The notes under the pieces: generated by a model
Told to the model about the DNA's origin: nothing
Databases searched by the model: none
The model's input: only the letters and a program-made list of their open reading frames with translations
Position numbers and translations under genes: made by a program
Shown: piece after piece, positions 8,492-16,077 of the stretch
Position numbering within the stretch: position 1 is the stretch's first letter
Layout of the letters: each line of letters opens with the position of its first letter
Source: Phycobacter sedimenti
Lineage (GTDB): Bacteria > Pseudomonadota > Alphaproteobacteria > Rhodobacterales > Rhodobacteraceae
Assembly (NCBI RefSeq): GCF_038148855.1
Contig: NZ_JBBVGR010000005.1
Location: 62,001 to 126,000 of the forward strand
Direction: 5' to 3'
DNA: 64,000 nucleotides

Positions 8492-9160
8492 CTATTCTTG
8501 CGCTTTCATGATGTCCGCCACCGCTGCGCCAATCAGCTTTGAGCCAAGAGCCGACGGGTGCGTGCGGTCGCGGTCGAAATGCTCGCGCAGCGGCGGGGCC
8601 AGCACATCCTCCGCATCCAGAAAGAAAACACCGGCGCGCGTGGATGCGAGCCGGGCGATGCGTCGCTCGATCTCCACAAGGCCGGGACGGCACCCTTCAA
8701 ACGAGCGGGTTTCGGGCGCGCGGTAGTAGCCAAGCCACAGAACCCTGGCCCCCTGGGACTGCGCCTGTGAAATCAGATCCGGGATTGCCCCCTTCTGTCC
8801 GTCAGGTGAAATCAAGGCCTCGATCTCGCCTGCGCAGCGCGTGCAGCCACAGGAGAAGCCAAGGTCATTGGCACCGCCGTTCATCACTACCCAGTTCCAC
8901 GGCCCGTCCGGCAACTGGTCAGGGATGCTGAGGCGCAGCAAGGACGACGCGTTGCCAGCACGGATTTGCGCCCCGAAATTGGCGCGGTTCACGACGGGCC
9001 GGTCCAGATCCGCCGCAATGATGCTGCCAATGTCCCTGCCATCCGACCGGTTCCACGCCAGAACCGAATCTCCGATCACCACGATGTCACCGGCCTGCCT
9101 GGGCACTGGCGCACAGGAGGCAAGGACAGTCCCAAACAGAATACTCAGCAGAAAACGCAA
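8492..9160 (-). CDS. SGNH/GDSL-type esterase lipoprotein
   Basis: A 222-residue serine esterase of the SGNH fold. The N-terminus is a lipoprotein signal with lipobox LASC (Cys16), so the mature protein should be membrane-anchored. Block I is VVIGDSV with the nucleophile Ser32, block III is the GGANDLG segment, and block V is DRTHPS with the catalytic Asp and His. Two CxC/CxxC-like cysteines (SCGCTRC) right after block III are unusual and could form disulfides or bind metal. The substrate is unknown; related proteins act on lipids, acylated sugars or peptidoglycan. It stands alone and converges with pyc. Confidence 0.8.
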   Translation of the reverse strand: MRFLLSILFGTVLASCAPVPRQAGDIVVIGDSVLAWNRSDGRDIGSIIAADLDRPVVNRANFGAQIRAGNASSLLRLSIPDQLPDGPWNWVVMNGGANDLGFSCGCTRCAGEIEALISPDGQKGAIPDLISQAQSQGARVLWLGYYRAPETRSFEGCRPGLVEIERRIARLASTRAGVFFLDAEDVLAPPLREHFDRDRTHPSALGSKLIGAAVADIMKAQE

Positions 9161-9327
9161 GCCACACCCCCAATGTCGCGGATCGTTCCGATGGTGGGTC
9201 TGCCTTCGGCATTTTCAATGGTCCGCGTCGGGCCCGACCGTCACCCCGATGGTATCGGGAAAGCGCATGACCTCACGTGAGCATCGCTACATTGCGGCTT
9301 CACACCTTCAAAAACCCTGCTATTAAA

Positions 9328-9348
9328 TAAGTTCCAAAAAAGAACTTA
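9328..9348. promoter_or_regulatory. inverted repeat upstream of the MAPEG gene
   Basis: TAAGTTC (9328-9334) and GAACTTA (9342-9348) form a perfect dyad with a 7-bp A-rich centre, 34 bp before the MAPEG start. It has the look of an operator; no matching regulator is identifiable. Confidence 0.35.
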
Positions 9349-9382
9349 ACCATTGATACGGCTCCACCGGGAGGAAATGCCG

Positions 9383-9769
9383 ATGTTTGTTATCACGTCC
9401 ATGTATGCCGGTGCTGCGGCGCTCATGTTTGTCTACCTGACGCTGGGCGTCAGTCGGCAGCGGATCAGACACAAGGTTTCGATCGGGGATGGCGACAACC
9501 GCGCGGTTCTGGTGGCCATCCGTGCCCAGGGGAACTTCGTGGAATATGTGCCCATCGGCCTGATCCTGATGGCAGCGGTCGAAAGCCAGGGCGCGCCTGC
9601 CATGGCAATGCACGCCCTTGGAGTGATGCTGATCGGAGGGCGAATCCTTCATGCCATCGGGTTTACCAAACGTCCGCAGATCCTGATCCTGCGGCAGGTC
9701 GGTATTGTACTGAACCTCGTCATGGTGCTGGCCGCAGGGCTTGGTCTTCTCGCCCATGCCCTTGTGTAG
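9383..9769 (+). CDS. MAPEG family membrane protein
   Basis: A 128-residue protein with four predicted membrane helices and the MAPEG pattern: a polar N-terminal helix, the loop RAQGNFVEYVPIGL with the conserved N-F-x-E-Y, then GRILHAIGF. Eukaryotic MAPEG proteins are glutathione-dependent transferases and isomerases of the eicosanoid and detoxification pathways; bacterial members probably handle lipophilic or electrophilic compounds with glutathione. GGGAGG precedes ATG 9383 by 8 bp, so this start is better than the in-frame ATG at 9377. It stands alone. Confidence 0.85.
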   Translation: MFVITSMYAGAAALMFVYLTLGVSRQRIRHKVSIGDGDNRAVLVAIRAQGNFVEYVPIGLILMAAVESQGAPAMAMHALGVMLIGGRILHAIGFTKRPQILILRQVGIVLNLVMVLAAGLGLLAHALV

Positions 9770-9772
9770 CCG

Positions 9773-9988
9773 TTAAACGTCGAAGCCCTGCGCTGACCTG
9801 ATCTGCGGCACCGGGCGCAGCTCGCGGATGGTCTTCACATAGATCGGAGCAGGCTGCGAGAGCAGCGGGCCGGCGTTCTCTGTCTCCTCGGTGATCGCAC
9901 CCGGCATCAGAACTCTGGCCAGCGCAATCGCCGCTATCAAAGCAGCGATCCGGGCGAAATCTGATGGCTTCTTCCCTCTCAACATCAA
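9773..9988 (-). CDS. small single-pass membrane protein, unknown function
   Basis: A 71-residue protein with a basic N-terminus (LRGKKPSDF) and one hydrophobic helix (about 12-30), followed by a polar, proline-containing tail. AAGGGAGG at 9993-10000 on the minus strand is well placed for either of two adjacent ATG codons, which supports translation. It converges on the MAPEG gene with 3 bp between the stops. I do not recognise the family. Confidence 0.6.
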   Translation of the reverse strand: MMLRGKKPSDFARIAALIAAIALARVLMPGAITEETENAGPLLSQPAPIYVKTIRELRPVPQIRSAQGFDV

Positions 9989-10090
9989 TAGGCCTCCCTT
10001 GCGGCGATCTGGTTACCGGTTCAACGCTGCCTCAGCCGCATTCCGTCGCAGAAAATCAAAAGAATTTGCAGCCGGAGTACATTTTTTCGC

Positions 10091-10119
10091 TTGCAGCCTG
10101 TCGGCAGAATGAATATTCC
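10091..10119 (+). promoter_or_regulatory. promoter of tRNA-Gly copy 1
   Basis: TTGCAG (10091-10096), a 17-bp spacer, and TATTCC (10114-10119). The same TTGC-type -35 and exact 17-bp spacing precede the other two copies. Confidence 0.65.
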
Positions 10120-10139
10120 ACCGCTCACCGAATGGCAGC

Positions 10140-10214
10140 GCGGGCGTAGCTCAGGGGTAGAGCATAACCTTGCCAAGGTTAGGGTCGGGCGTTCGAATCG
10201 CCTCGCCCGCTCCA
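10140..10214 (+). tRNA. tRNA-Gly(GCC), copy 1
   Basis: A 75-nt cloverleaf with encoded CCA. The acceptor GCGGGCG pairs with CGCCCGC; the anticodon loop in ACCTTGCCAAGGT gives GCC; the T-loop is GTTCGAATC. The 12 bases upstream (CACCGAATGGCA) are identical in all three copies. Confidence 0.97.
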
Positions 10215-10229
10215 TTTGGACCACCGAAC

Positions 10230-10254
10230 AGGCCGCCATATGGCGGCCTTTCGT
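10230..10254 (+). terminator. terminator of tRNA-Gly copy 1
   Basis: A perfect 20-bp palindrome, AGGCCGCCAT/ATGGCGGCCT, followed by a T-rich stretch, 15 bp after the tRNA. Confidence 0.75.
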
Positions 10255-10388
10255 GTTTTTGGATACATCCTTCCCCAGCCCCCTTGTCGCTTGACCTTGC
10301 GCGGAATCGGTGTTGCGATTAGGACTACCCGCCAAGGGAACAGAGCAAGAACGGCCCGCACGGGCAGAAACAGGGCAGGCAGAACAGA

Positions 10389-11348
10389 ATGCTGACATCG
10401 GTTGAACTCTGTGCGGGTGCGGGCGGCCAGGCCTTGGGACTGGAGCGCGCCGGTTTCGATCACACCGCACTGGTGGAGATCGACAAGCACTGCTGCGCCA
10501 CCCTGCGCCACAATCGCCCCACATGGAACGTGCTCGAAGAAGACGTGCGCGCCTTCAAGGAGGACGCCCATGCTTACAAAGGGATTGACCTCTTGGCCGG
10601 CGGCCTGCCCTGCCCGCCCTTTTCGGTGGCAGGCAAACAGCTTGGCGAAAAGGACGAGCGCAATCTCTTTGATGACGCGATCGAGATCGTCGATGCCACC
10701 CGCCCCCGCGCCGTGATGATCGAAAACGTGCGTGGCTTTCTGGACGCGGTGTTCCACGACTACCGTGAAAAACTGAAGGGGCAGCTTGCAAAACTCGGGT
10801 ATGAGACCGACTGGCGGCTGCTCAATGCCTCGGACTTTGGCGTGCCGCAGCTGCGCCCGCGCGTGGCCATTGTGGCCCTGCGCAAAGAATACGCAGGTCA
10901 GTTCAACTGGCCCGAGCCGTTGCCGCACAACCCGCCTACCGTGGGCGCGACACTGCTTGACCTGATGAAGGAACGCGGCTGGCGCGGGGCCGAGGACTGG
11001 GCCGCCAAGGCCGATGAAATCGCCCCCACCATCGTTGGCGGCTCCAAGAAGCACGGCGGGCCGGATCTGGGTCCAACCCGCGCGCGCCGCGCCTGGGCCG
11101 CGCTTGGGGTCGAGGGGCGCACCATCGCCTATGAGGCGCCGGATCCCTTTCACAACGACATGCCGCGCCTGACGGTGCGCATGGTGGCCCGCATCCAGGG
11201 CTTTCCCGACGCCTGGCATTTCACCGGCGCCAAGACCAACGCCTACCGCCAGGTGGGCAACGCCTTCCCGCCCCCCGTGGCCGAGGCAGTGGCCCGCCAG
11301 CTGAGGGCGGCGATTGCAAAGCCCAACCTGCACGCGGTGCGGGCGTGA
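10389..11348 (+). CDS. DNA (cytosine-5)-methyltransferase of a type II R-M system
   Basis: A 319-residue C5-cytosine methyltransferase that protects host DNA. Motif I LCAGAGGQALGLERAGF binds S-adenosylmethionine. Motif IV GGLPCPPFS carries the nucleophilic Cys75, motif VI is IENVRGF, motif VIII is QLRPRVAIVA, and motif X is GNAFPPPVAEAVA. The target-recognition region between VIII and IX is short, so the protein is compact for its family. It precedes a NaeI-like endonuclease by 50 bp, so recognition of GCCGGC is a reasonable inference, not a demonstration. Base composition matches the surroundings. The pair is flanked by directly repeated tRNA-Gly units. Confidence 0.93.
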   Translation: MLTSVELCAGAGGQALGLERAGFDHTALVEIDKHCCATLRHNRPTWNVLEEDVRAFKEDAHAYKGIDLLAGGLPCPPFSVAGKQLGEKDERNLFDDAIEIVDATRPRAVMIENVRGFLDAVFHDYREKLKGQLAKLGYETDWRLLNASDFGVPQLRPRVAIVALRKEYAGQFNWPEPLPHNPPTVGATLLDLMKERGWRGAEDWAAKADEIAPTIVGGSKKHGGPDLGPTRARRAWAALGVEGRTIAYEAPDPFHNDMPRLTVRMVARIQGFPDAWHFTGAKTNAYRQVGNAFPPPVAEAVARQLRAAIAKPNLHAVRA

Positions 11349-11398
11349 GCTGCAGTGTCGCCTATCCGGCCGCGCGCTCTTGAAATAAGCTCGTCTCC

Positions 11399-12295
11399 AT
11401 GAAGCAGAACATTCCCGACAGCCGTGTCGATCCCAACCATCCGGATTTCGGGATCCTGTTCCCCCTGGCCGATGAGATCACCACCCGCGCGGGCGGCAGC
11501 CTGGCGCTGGAATACGATGTGCCGCAGATGCTGCGCCAGTGCATCGACGACGTGATCATGACGCCCAAGACCGGGCGTCGCGCCTATGAGGAACTGGAAA
11601 AGACCGAGAAAACCTATATCGGCACCCGCGTCGAGATTGAGCTGCGCGCCCTCCTTGGCCTGCAAAAGGGGCGGCTCGACACACGCATCCTTGGCTATGA
11701 TGTGGACATCAAACACACCATGGGCAGCAACTGGATGATCCCGACCGAGGCACTAGGCGAGGTCTGCCTGCTGGTCGCCGCCGACGAGGTACGCGCGCGC
11801 TGCTATCTGGGCCTGATCGTGGCCCGCCCCGACTACCTGACGGCGGGGCAGAACAAGGACGCCAAACGCTCGGTCTCGGCCGAGGGCTTTCGCCATATCT
11901 ACTGGCTGTTCCGCGATCACCCCTATCCGGCCAATTTCTGGCGCCCGCTGCCCGAAGAGATGGTCCTGCGCATCTTTGCCGCCGAAACCGGCAATGCCCG
12001 CATGGCCGAACTGTTCCGGCAGGTGCAGCGCACCCCTGTACCGCGCGATGTGCTGGAGGCGGTGGCCCAGCAAAAGGACTTCATGCGCAGGATCCGCTCG
12101 GACAAGGGGCGCGGGGCCCGCGATATTCTGGCGCGCGAGGGAATCCTTCTGCTCTCGGGGCAGTATGATTCCCAACTGATCCGCGCGCTCGACCTGCCGG
12201 CTTGCCCGGCCAGCGCTTTCATTTCTTGCGTGCCGCAAACCGCGCAGCAGCGCAGCCTTGCAAAGCAAGCCGGCTTTGCCCTGCCTGAGGGATAG
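11399..12295 (+). CDS. NaeI-like type II restriction endonuclease
   Basis: A 298-residue protein that resembles NaeI as I remember it, including KTEKT-x2-GT-x-VEI, the nearby acidic residues and WMIP-x-EA-x-GE. Catalytic residues line up as Glu79, Asp94, Asp103 and Lys105, matching NaeI Glu70, Asp86, Asp95 and Lys97. NaeI cuts GCCGGC and needs a second effector site bound by its C-terminal domain; the second half here (about 165-298, with the QQKDFMRRIR segment) corresponds to that domain. NaeI has a DNA-ligase-like motif around Leu43 where a Lys creates a topoisomerase. The aligned stretch here (DDVIMTP) lacks that motif. It follows the methyltransferase on the same strand; the ribosome binding site is weak, suggesting low expression. 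Confidence 0.88.
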   Translation: MKQNIPDSRVDPNHPDFGILFPLADEITTRAGGSLALEYDVPQMLRQCIDDVIMTPKTGRRAYEELEKTEKTYIGTRVEIELRALLGLQKGRLDTRILGYDVDIKHTMGSNWMIPTEALGEVCLLVAADEVRARCYLGLIVARPDYLTAGQNKDAKRSVSAEGFRHIYWLFRDHPYPANFWRPLPEEMVLRIFAAETGNARMAELFRQVQRTPVPRDVLEAVAQQKDFMRRIRSDKGRGARDILAREGILLLSGQYDSQLIRALDLPACPASAFISCVPQTAQQRSLAKQAGFALPEG

Positions 12296-12338
12296 ACCTT
12301 GGCGGGGTTGCTTGCCGAAAAGGCCTGCGATTTTCCTC

Positions 12339-12367
12339 TTGCGCCTTTCGCCCGAACTTCCTAAATA
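12339..12367 (+). promoter_or_regulatory. promoter of tRNA-Gly copy 2
   Basis: TTGCGC (12339-12344), a 17-bp spacer, and TAAATA (12362-12367), directly downstream of the restriction gene. Confidence 0.65.
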
Positions 12368-12387
12368 CCCGGTCACCGAATGGCAGC

Positions 12388-12462
12388 GCGGGCGTAGCTC
12401 AGGGGTAGAGCATAACCTTGCCAAGGTTAGGGTCGGGCGTTCGAATCGCCTCGCCCGCTCCA
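12388..12462 (+). tRNA. tRNA-Gly(GCC), copy 2
   Basis: Identical in its 75 nt to copy 1, including CCA and the preceding CACCGAATGGCA. It forms the right border of the restriction-modification insert. Confidence 0.97.
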
Positions 12463-12470
12463 TTCGAAAC

Positions 12471-12498
12471 AAAAGGCCGTCCCATCGGGGCGGCTTTT
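12471..12498 (+). terminator. terminator of tRNA-Gly copy 2
   Basis: An AAAAGGCCGTCCC / GGGGCGGCTTTT hairpin, nearly the same as that behind copy 3. Confidence 0.75.
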
Positions 12499-12562
12499 GT
12501 CTTTCAGCCACTGCAATCTCTTGCACCGCCCAAGAAATCCCCTCCCGGACGGAATTTTGCGC

Positions 12563-12591
12563 TTGCAGCCCCCCGCCTGATTTTCTAAACA
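12563..12591 (+). promoter_or_regulatory. promoter of tRNA-Gly copy 3
   Basis: TTGCAG (12563-12568), a 17-bp spacer, and TAAACA (12586-12591). Its -35 context (CGCTTGCAGCC) matches copy 1. Confidence 0.65.
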
Positions 12592-12610
12592 CCGCACACC
12601 GAATGGCAGC

Positions 12611-12685
12611 GCGGGCGTAGCTCAGGGGTAGAGCATAACCTTGCCAAGGTTAGGGTCGGGCGTTCGAATCGCCTCGCCCGCTCCA
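12611..12685 (+). tRNA. tRNA-Gly(GCC), copy 3
   Basis: Same 75-nt sequence as copies 1 and 2, beginning 148 bp after copy 2. Three copies of the major glycine isoacceptor suit heavy demand for GGC codons in this GC-rich genome. Confidence 0.97.
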
Positions 12686-12690
12686 TTCGA

Positions 12691-12728
12691 AACACAAAGG
12701 CCGTCCCTCGGGGCGGCTTTTGTGTTTC
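12691..12728 (+). terminator. terminator of tRNA-Gly copy 3
   Basis: A long stem, AACACAAAGGCCGTCCC with GGGGCGGCTTTTGTGTT, ending in T-rich sequence. Confidence 0.75.
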
Positions 12729-12868
12729 GAGCCTCTCGCACGCGGCCCTGCACTTTTGATCAAATTCCTTTTGACGCAGGGGAAAAAACGCGCCAATGCT
12801 TGCGCCAGCGGCAATCCGCCCGCCGATCCAATCCGCTCCACGCGTTTCTTTTCTAAAGGAGTTCAGCC

Positions 12869-14221
12869 ATGGCACCTGTCATCTACCCCACCACCAACCT
12901 GACCGCGACGGAGCAACTTTGCCTGGATCACGCACAGGGCATCTATATCTATGACAAGGACGGCAAGGAGTACATCGAAGGTCTTGCGGGCCTGTGGTGC
13001 ACCTCGCTGGGCTATGGCAACACCGAGGTCATCGAGGCCATTACGGACCAGCTGACCAAGCTGTCCTTTTCGCACACTTTTGGCGGCAAGACCCACGAGC
13101 CGATCCAGAAGCTGGCGGAAAAACTGAAAGCGATGGTGCCGGTGGAGGATGCCTATTTCTTCTTCGGCAACTCCGGCTCGGACGCCAATGACACCCACTA
13201 CAAGATGCTGCGCTATTACTTCAACGCCATCGGCAAGCCGGAAAAGCGCAAGATCATCACCCGCGAGCGCGGCTATCACGGCGTCACCGTGGCCGCTGGC
13301 TCGCTGACCTCCCTGCCCGCGAACCTTGCGCATTTCGATGCTCCGATCGAGGCGCTGCACATCCTGCGCTCGGACGCGCCGCATTATTACACGGGCCGCA
13401 AGGGCAACGAAACCGAAGCCCAGTTCGTGGACCGCATCATCGACAATCTGGAACAGCAGATCATCGCCGAAGACCCCGATACCATTGCCGCGATGATCGT
13501 GGAGCCGATCACCGGCGCCTCGGGCGTGATCGTGCCGCCGGAAGGCTACTACGAGAAACTGCAGGCGGTGCTGCGCAAGCATGGCATTCTGGTCTGGGCG
13601 GATGAGGTGATCTGTGGCTTTGGCCGCACCGGCGCCGATTTCGGCTGCACCACCATGGGCATCAAGCCCGACCTGATGACCTTTGCCAAACAGCTGAGCT
13701 CCGCCTATTTCCCCATCTCGGCATCGGTCATTCCCGGCTGGATGTACAAGGAAATGGTCGCCCCCTCGAACGAGGTCGGCGTATTCGGCCACGGCTACAC
13801 CTACTCCGGCCACCCCGCCGCCTGTGCCGCTGCCCTGAAAACGCTGGAGATCTACGAGCGCGACAACCTGTTCGGCCATGCCGCCGAAGTAGGCGCGCAT
13901 ATGCAGGCGCAGCTGCGCGAAATCTTCACCGATCACCCGCTGGTGGGCGAAGTGCGCGGCAAGGGTCTGATCGCGGCGCTTGAGCTGGTGTCGAACAAGA
14001 CCACAGGCGCGAGTTTTGAAAAAGGCGCCGCTGGCGCGATGGCGCAAAAGCTGTGCGAGGAAAACGGCCTGATCCTGCGCGCGGTGGCAGGCAACGCGGT
14101 TGCCCTGTGTCCGCCGCTGATCATCACCAAGGCAGAGGTGGACGAGATGCTGAAGCGCCTCAAGACCTCGATCGACACGGCGTATGAGCGGCTGAAAGAG
14201 CAAGGCCTGATCGCCGTCTGA
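12869..14221 (+). CDS. class III (omega) aminotransferase, PLP-dependent
   Basis: A 450-residue fold-type I aminotransferase. Marks are the FFFGNSGSDANDTHYK phosphate-binding region, RGYHGVTVAAGSLT, the cofactor-contacting WADEVICGFGRTG, and the Schiff-base lysine in FAKQLSSAYFPISA. This subgroup includes pyruvate-coupled omega-transaminases for taurine, beta-alanine, putrescine or aromatic amines; the amine donor cannot be assigned here. AAAGGAG lies just before ATG 12869. It is followed by a hairpin terminator, and a convergent Lrp-type single-domain gene lies just beyond, whose product could sense the same amino compounds. Confidence 0.92.
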   Translation: MAPVIYPTTNLTATEQLCLDHAQGIYIYDKDGKEYIEGLAGLWCTSLGYGNTEVIEAITDQLTKLSFSHTFGGKTHEPIQKLAEKLKAMVPVEDAYFFFGNSGSDANDTHYKMLRYYFNAIGKPEKRKIITRERGYHGVTVAAGSLTSLPANLAHFDAPIEALHILRSDAPHYYTGRKGNETEAQFVDRIIDNLEQQIIAEDPDTIAAMIVEPITGASGVIVPPEGYYEKLQAVLRKHGILVWADEVICGFGRTGADFGCTTMGIKPDLMTFAKQLSSAYFPISASVIPGWMYKEMVAPSNEVGVFGHGYTYSGHPAACAAALKTLEIYERDNLFGHAAEVGAHMQAQLREIFTDHPLVGEVRGKGLIAALELVSNKTTGASFEKGAAGAMAQKLCEENGLILRAVAGNAVALCPPLIITKAEVDEMLKRLKTSIDTAYERLKEQGLIAV

Positions 14222-14247
14222 TCGCCCACTGCGCACCAAAAAACCAA

Positions 14248-14274
14248 AACACCCCGGCGCAAGACCGGGGTGTT
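14248..14274. terminator. terminator between aminotransferase and Lrp-type gene
   Basis: A 10-bp perfect stem, AACACCCCGG and CCGGGGTGTT, between convergent genes. It is preceded by an A-rich and followed by a T-rich stretch, so it can work for both. Confidence 0.8.
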
Positions 14275-14295
14275 CTCGTTTCTGGAACCTGAGGC

Positions 14296-14535
14296 TCAGA
14301 AAACCTTGTAGGTCATCGTGGTGAGAGAGCGTTCGATATTCGGGATCACCAGCAGGTGATCATTGATGTATTTCCCGACATCCTCGTCCTTGGGAATGTA
14401 GAGCTTCATCAACAGGTCGTATTCGCCGCTGGTGGAGTAAAGCTCGGAGTGGATTTCCCGCAGCGCAATATCCTCGGCCACCTTGTAGGTGGTGCCGGGC
14501 TTGCAGCGGATCTGGATGAAAACGCAGGTCGACAT
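14296..14535 (-). CDS. Lrp/AsnC-type ligand-binding (RAM) domain protein
   Basis: A 79-residue stand-alone RAM domain with the Lrp C-terminal alpha/beta sandwich pattern (VFIQIRCKPGT, EIHSELYSTSGEYDLLMKLY, IERSLTTMTY). It lacks the helix-turn-helix of full Lrp regulators, so it probably forms effector-binding oligomers or modulates Lrp partners. A longer frame to 14646 exists, but ATG 14535 with AAAGGG upstream begins exactly at the domain. It converges with the aminotransferase. Confidence 0.85.
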   Translation of the reverse strand: MSTCVFIQIRCKPGTTYKVAEDIALREIHSELYSTSGEYDLLMKLYIPKDEDVGKYINDHLLVIPNIERSLTTMTYKVF

Positions 14536-14747
14536 GGGCGCCCTTTCATTGGGTGTTCTGGAATGACGATTTGGCGCAAAGCTGGCACAGCGCGCAGGCA
14601 GGCGCAATCCCGCAGCTGCCGATGCAACAGGGCCCGAGTTTCGCACTGACCGCTCTTGAGTGCGAAGCCCTCACCGCCCTATAAGCGCAGGACCAGCCCC
14701 AGGTCGCCGAATGGCCTGCGGGCGACACGACGAAGGATGGCCCGCAG

Positions 14748-15335
14748 ATGCGCAGCGCAAAGATCACCCGCTCCACCGCCGAGACCGAGATTTCGGTGGA
14801 GATCAACCTCGATGGCACCGGGGCCTATGACAACCAGACCGGTGTCGGCTTCTTCGATCACATGCTGGACCAGTTGGCGCGGCACTCGCTCATCGACATG
14901 ACCATCCGTGCCAAGGGCGATTATCACATCGACGACCACCACACGGTCGAGGACACCGGCATTGCGCTGGGTCAGGCTTTGGTGAAAGCTTTGGGAGATA
15001 AAAAGGGCATCCGCCGCTATGGCGAATGCCACCTGCCGATGGATGACGCCCAGGTGCGCTGCGCGCTGGACCTGTCGGCGCGCCCCTTCCTGATCTGGAA
15101 CGTGACCCTGCCGACGCCCAAGATCGGCACGTTTGATACCGAACTGGTGCGCGAGTTCTTCCAGGCGCTCAGCACCCATGGCGGCATCACGCTCCATATC
15201 GACCAGCTCCACGGGTTCAACAGCCACCACATCGCCGAAGCCGCCTTCAAGGCCGTGGCCCGTGCCTTGCGCGATGCGGTCGAGACCGATCCGCGAAAAG
15301 GCGATGCGATCCCGTCCACCAAGGGCGCACTCTGA
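14748..15335 (+). CDS. hisB: imidazoleglycerol-phosphate dehydratase
   Basis: A 195-residue HisB (monofunctional, no phosphatase domain) that dehydrates imidazole glycerol phosphate to imidazole acetol phosphate in histidine synthesis. The Mn-binding histidine clusters GFFDHMLDQLARHS, DDHHTVEDTGIALGQ, and the later HGFNSHHIAEAAFKA are intact. GAAGGA lies upstream of ATG 14748. It opens the dispersed his cluster; hisH, hisA, hisF and hisE follow on the same strand but with other genes in between. Confidence 0.97.
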   Translation: MRSAKITRSTAETEISVEINLDGTGAYDNQTGVGFFDHMLDQLARHSLIDMTIRAKGDYHIDDHHTVEDTGIALGQALVKALGDKKGIRRYGECHLPMDDAQVRCALDLSARPFLIWNVTLPTPKIGTFDTELVREFFQALSTHGGITLHIDQLHGFNSHHIAEAAFKAVARALRDAVETDPRKGDAIPSTKGAL

Positions 15336-15342
15336 CGCAACC

Positions 15343-15978
15343 TTAGGCCGTGGCGCCCACCGGCGCGCCGCGGCCCCGGCGCAGGATCCATTCGGCGAGC
15401 ATCAGGTTGGGCACCCAGGCCAGCCAGCAGATGATCGGATAGCTGGCCTCGAACCCCACAGTAGCAGAACCAATCGGCAGGTAAACCCGCAGGGTGACAG
15501 CAGCCAGCGTCAGCGCGGCAGACCGGATCATCCAGGCGCGGTGCTGCACAATCCGGCGCTTCATCGCGTGCCAGATCGCCGTGCCCGTCGTCCATAGCCA
15601 GACCACCGACAACAGCCCCAGCCCCGCCGCGGCCACCGGACCCTCCTCGGTCGTATAGGCCAGCCAGATGCCGCTGATCCCGGCCAGAAGGATCGCACCG
15701 CCATATAGCCGCCCCAGCCAGCGGTGCACAGCCGGGCGGTTCTTTCGCAGGCCTTTGGAGAACTGTACCGGCAGGAAGGCCAGTGCGATCGGTGCAAGAC
15801 CAACGTGCAGATAGAACATCACCGGCCGCTCCAGCGCATGATGCAGCATGGCGGGCATAACGAGGGCCACATCAGCGATCAGAAAACGATAAGAGCCGAC
15901 CGCGATCAGCACCGCAGAAACCCACATCGCGGTGATCACCCACCTTGGAAAGCCCGCAGGCCGCGCATTCATCGACAT
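15343..15978 (-). CDS. DUF2306-type integral membrane protein
   Basis: A 211-residue membrane protein with about six hydrophobic helices and the DUF2306 pattern: an early FYLHVGLAPIAL helix, then NRPAVHRWLGRLYGG, and later IVQHRAWMIRSAA. The conserved histidines at helix ends suggest a heme-linked or redox membrane role, but the function is unknown. ATG 15978 is preceded by AAGGAG; a GTG six codons earlier is less likely. It is divergent from a TetR regulator, with two palindromic operators in the short spacer. Confidence 0.8.
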   Translation of the reverse strand: MSMNARPAGFPRWVITAMWVSAVLIAVGSYRFLIADVALVMPAMLHHALERPVMFYLHVGLAPIALAFLPVQFSKGLRKNRPAVHRWLGRLYGGAILLAGISGIWLAYTTEEGPVAAAGLGLLSVVWLWTTGTAIWHAMKRRIVQHRAWMIRSAALTLAAVTLRVYLPIGSATVGFEASYPIICWLAWVPNLMLAEWILRRGRGAPVGATA

Positions 15979-16002
15979 CTCATTTCTCCTTGCCACAACG
16001 CC

Positions 16003-16020
16003 AACTTTACACTGTCAAGC
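16003..16020. promoter_or_regulatory. operator 2 for the TetR regulator (imperfect)
   Basis: CTTTAC-ACT-GTCAAG matches operator 1 (CTTGAC-GCC-GTCAAG) except for one arm base, and has the same 3-bp centre. It lies 25 bp upstream of the DUF2306 start. Confidence 0.55.
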
Positions 16021-16038
16021 TGCAGTCAGGATACGCCA

Positions 16039-16059
16039 AAACTTGACGCCGTCAAGTTT
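16039..16059. promoter_or_regulatory. operator 1 for the TetR regulator (perfect palindrome)
   Basis: AAACTTGAC-GCC-GTCAAGTTT is a perfect 9+3+9 palindrome. Its TTGACG (16043-16048) is also the -35 of a promoter with GATAAA at 16066-16071 (17-bp spacer). A repressor here would block the regulator's own promoter. Confidence 0.65.
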
Positions 16060-16077
16060 GCCGGTGATAAACCCGAC

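Noticed and set aside
14296..14646. A 116-residue version of the Lrp-type protein
   Set aside because: The extra 37 residues are Ala/Arg-rich without similarity, and ATG 14535 has its own ribosome binding site at the exact start of the domain.
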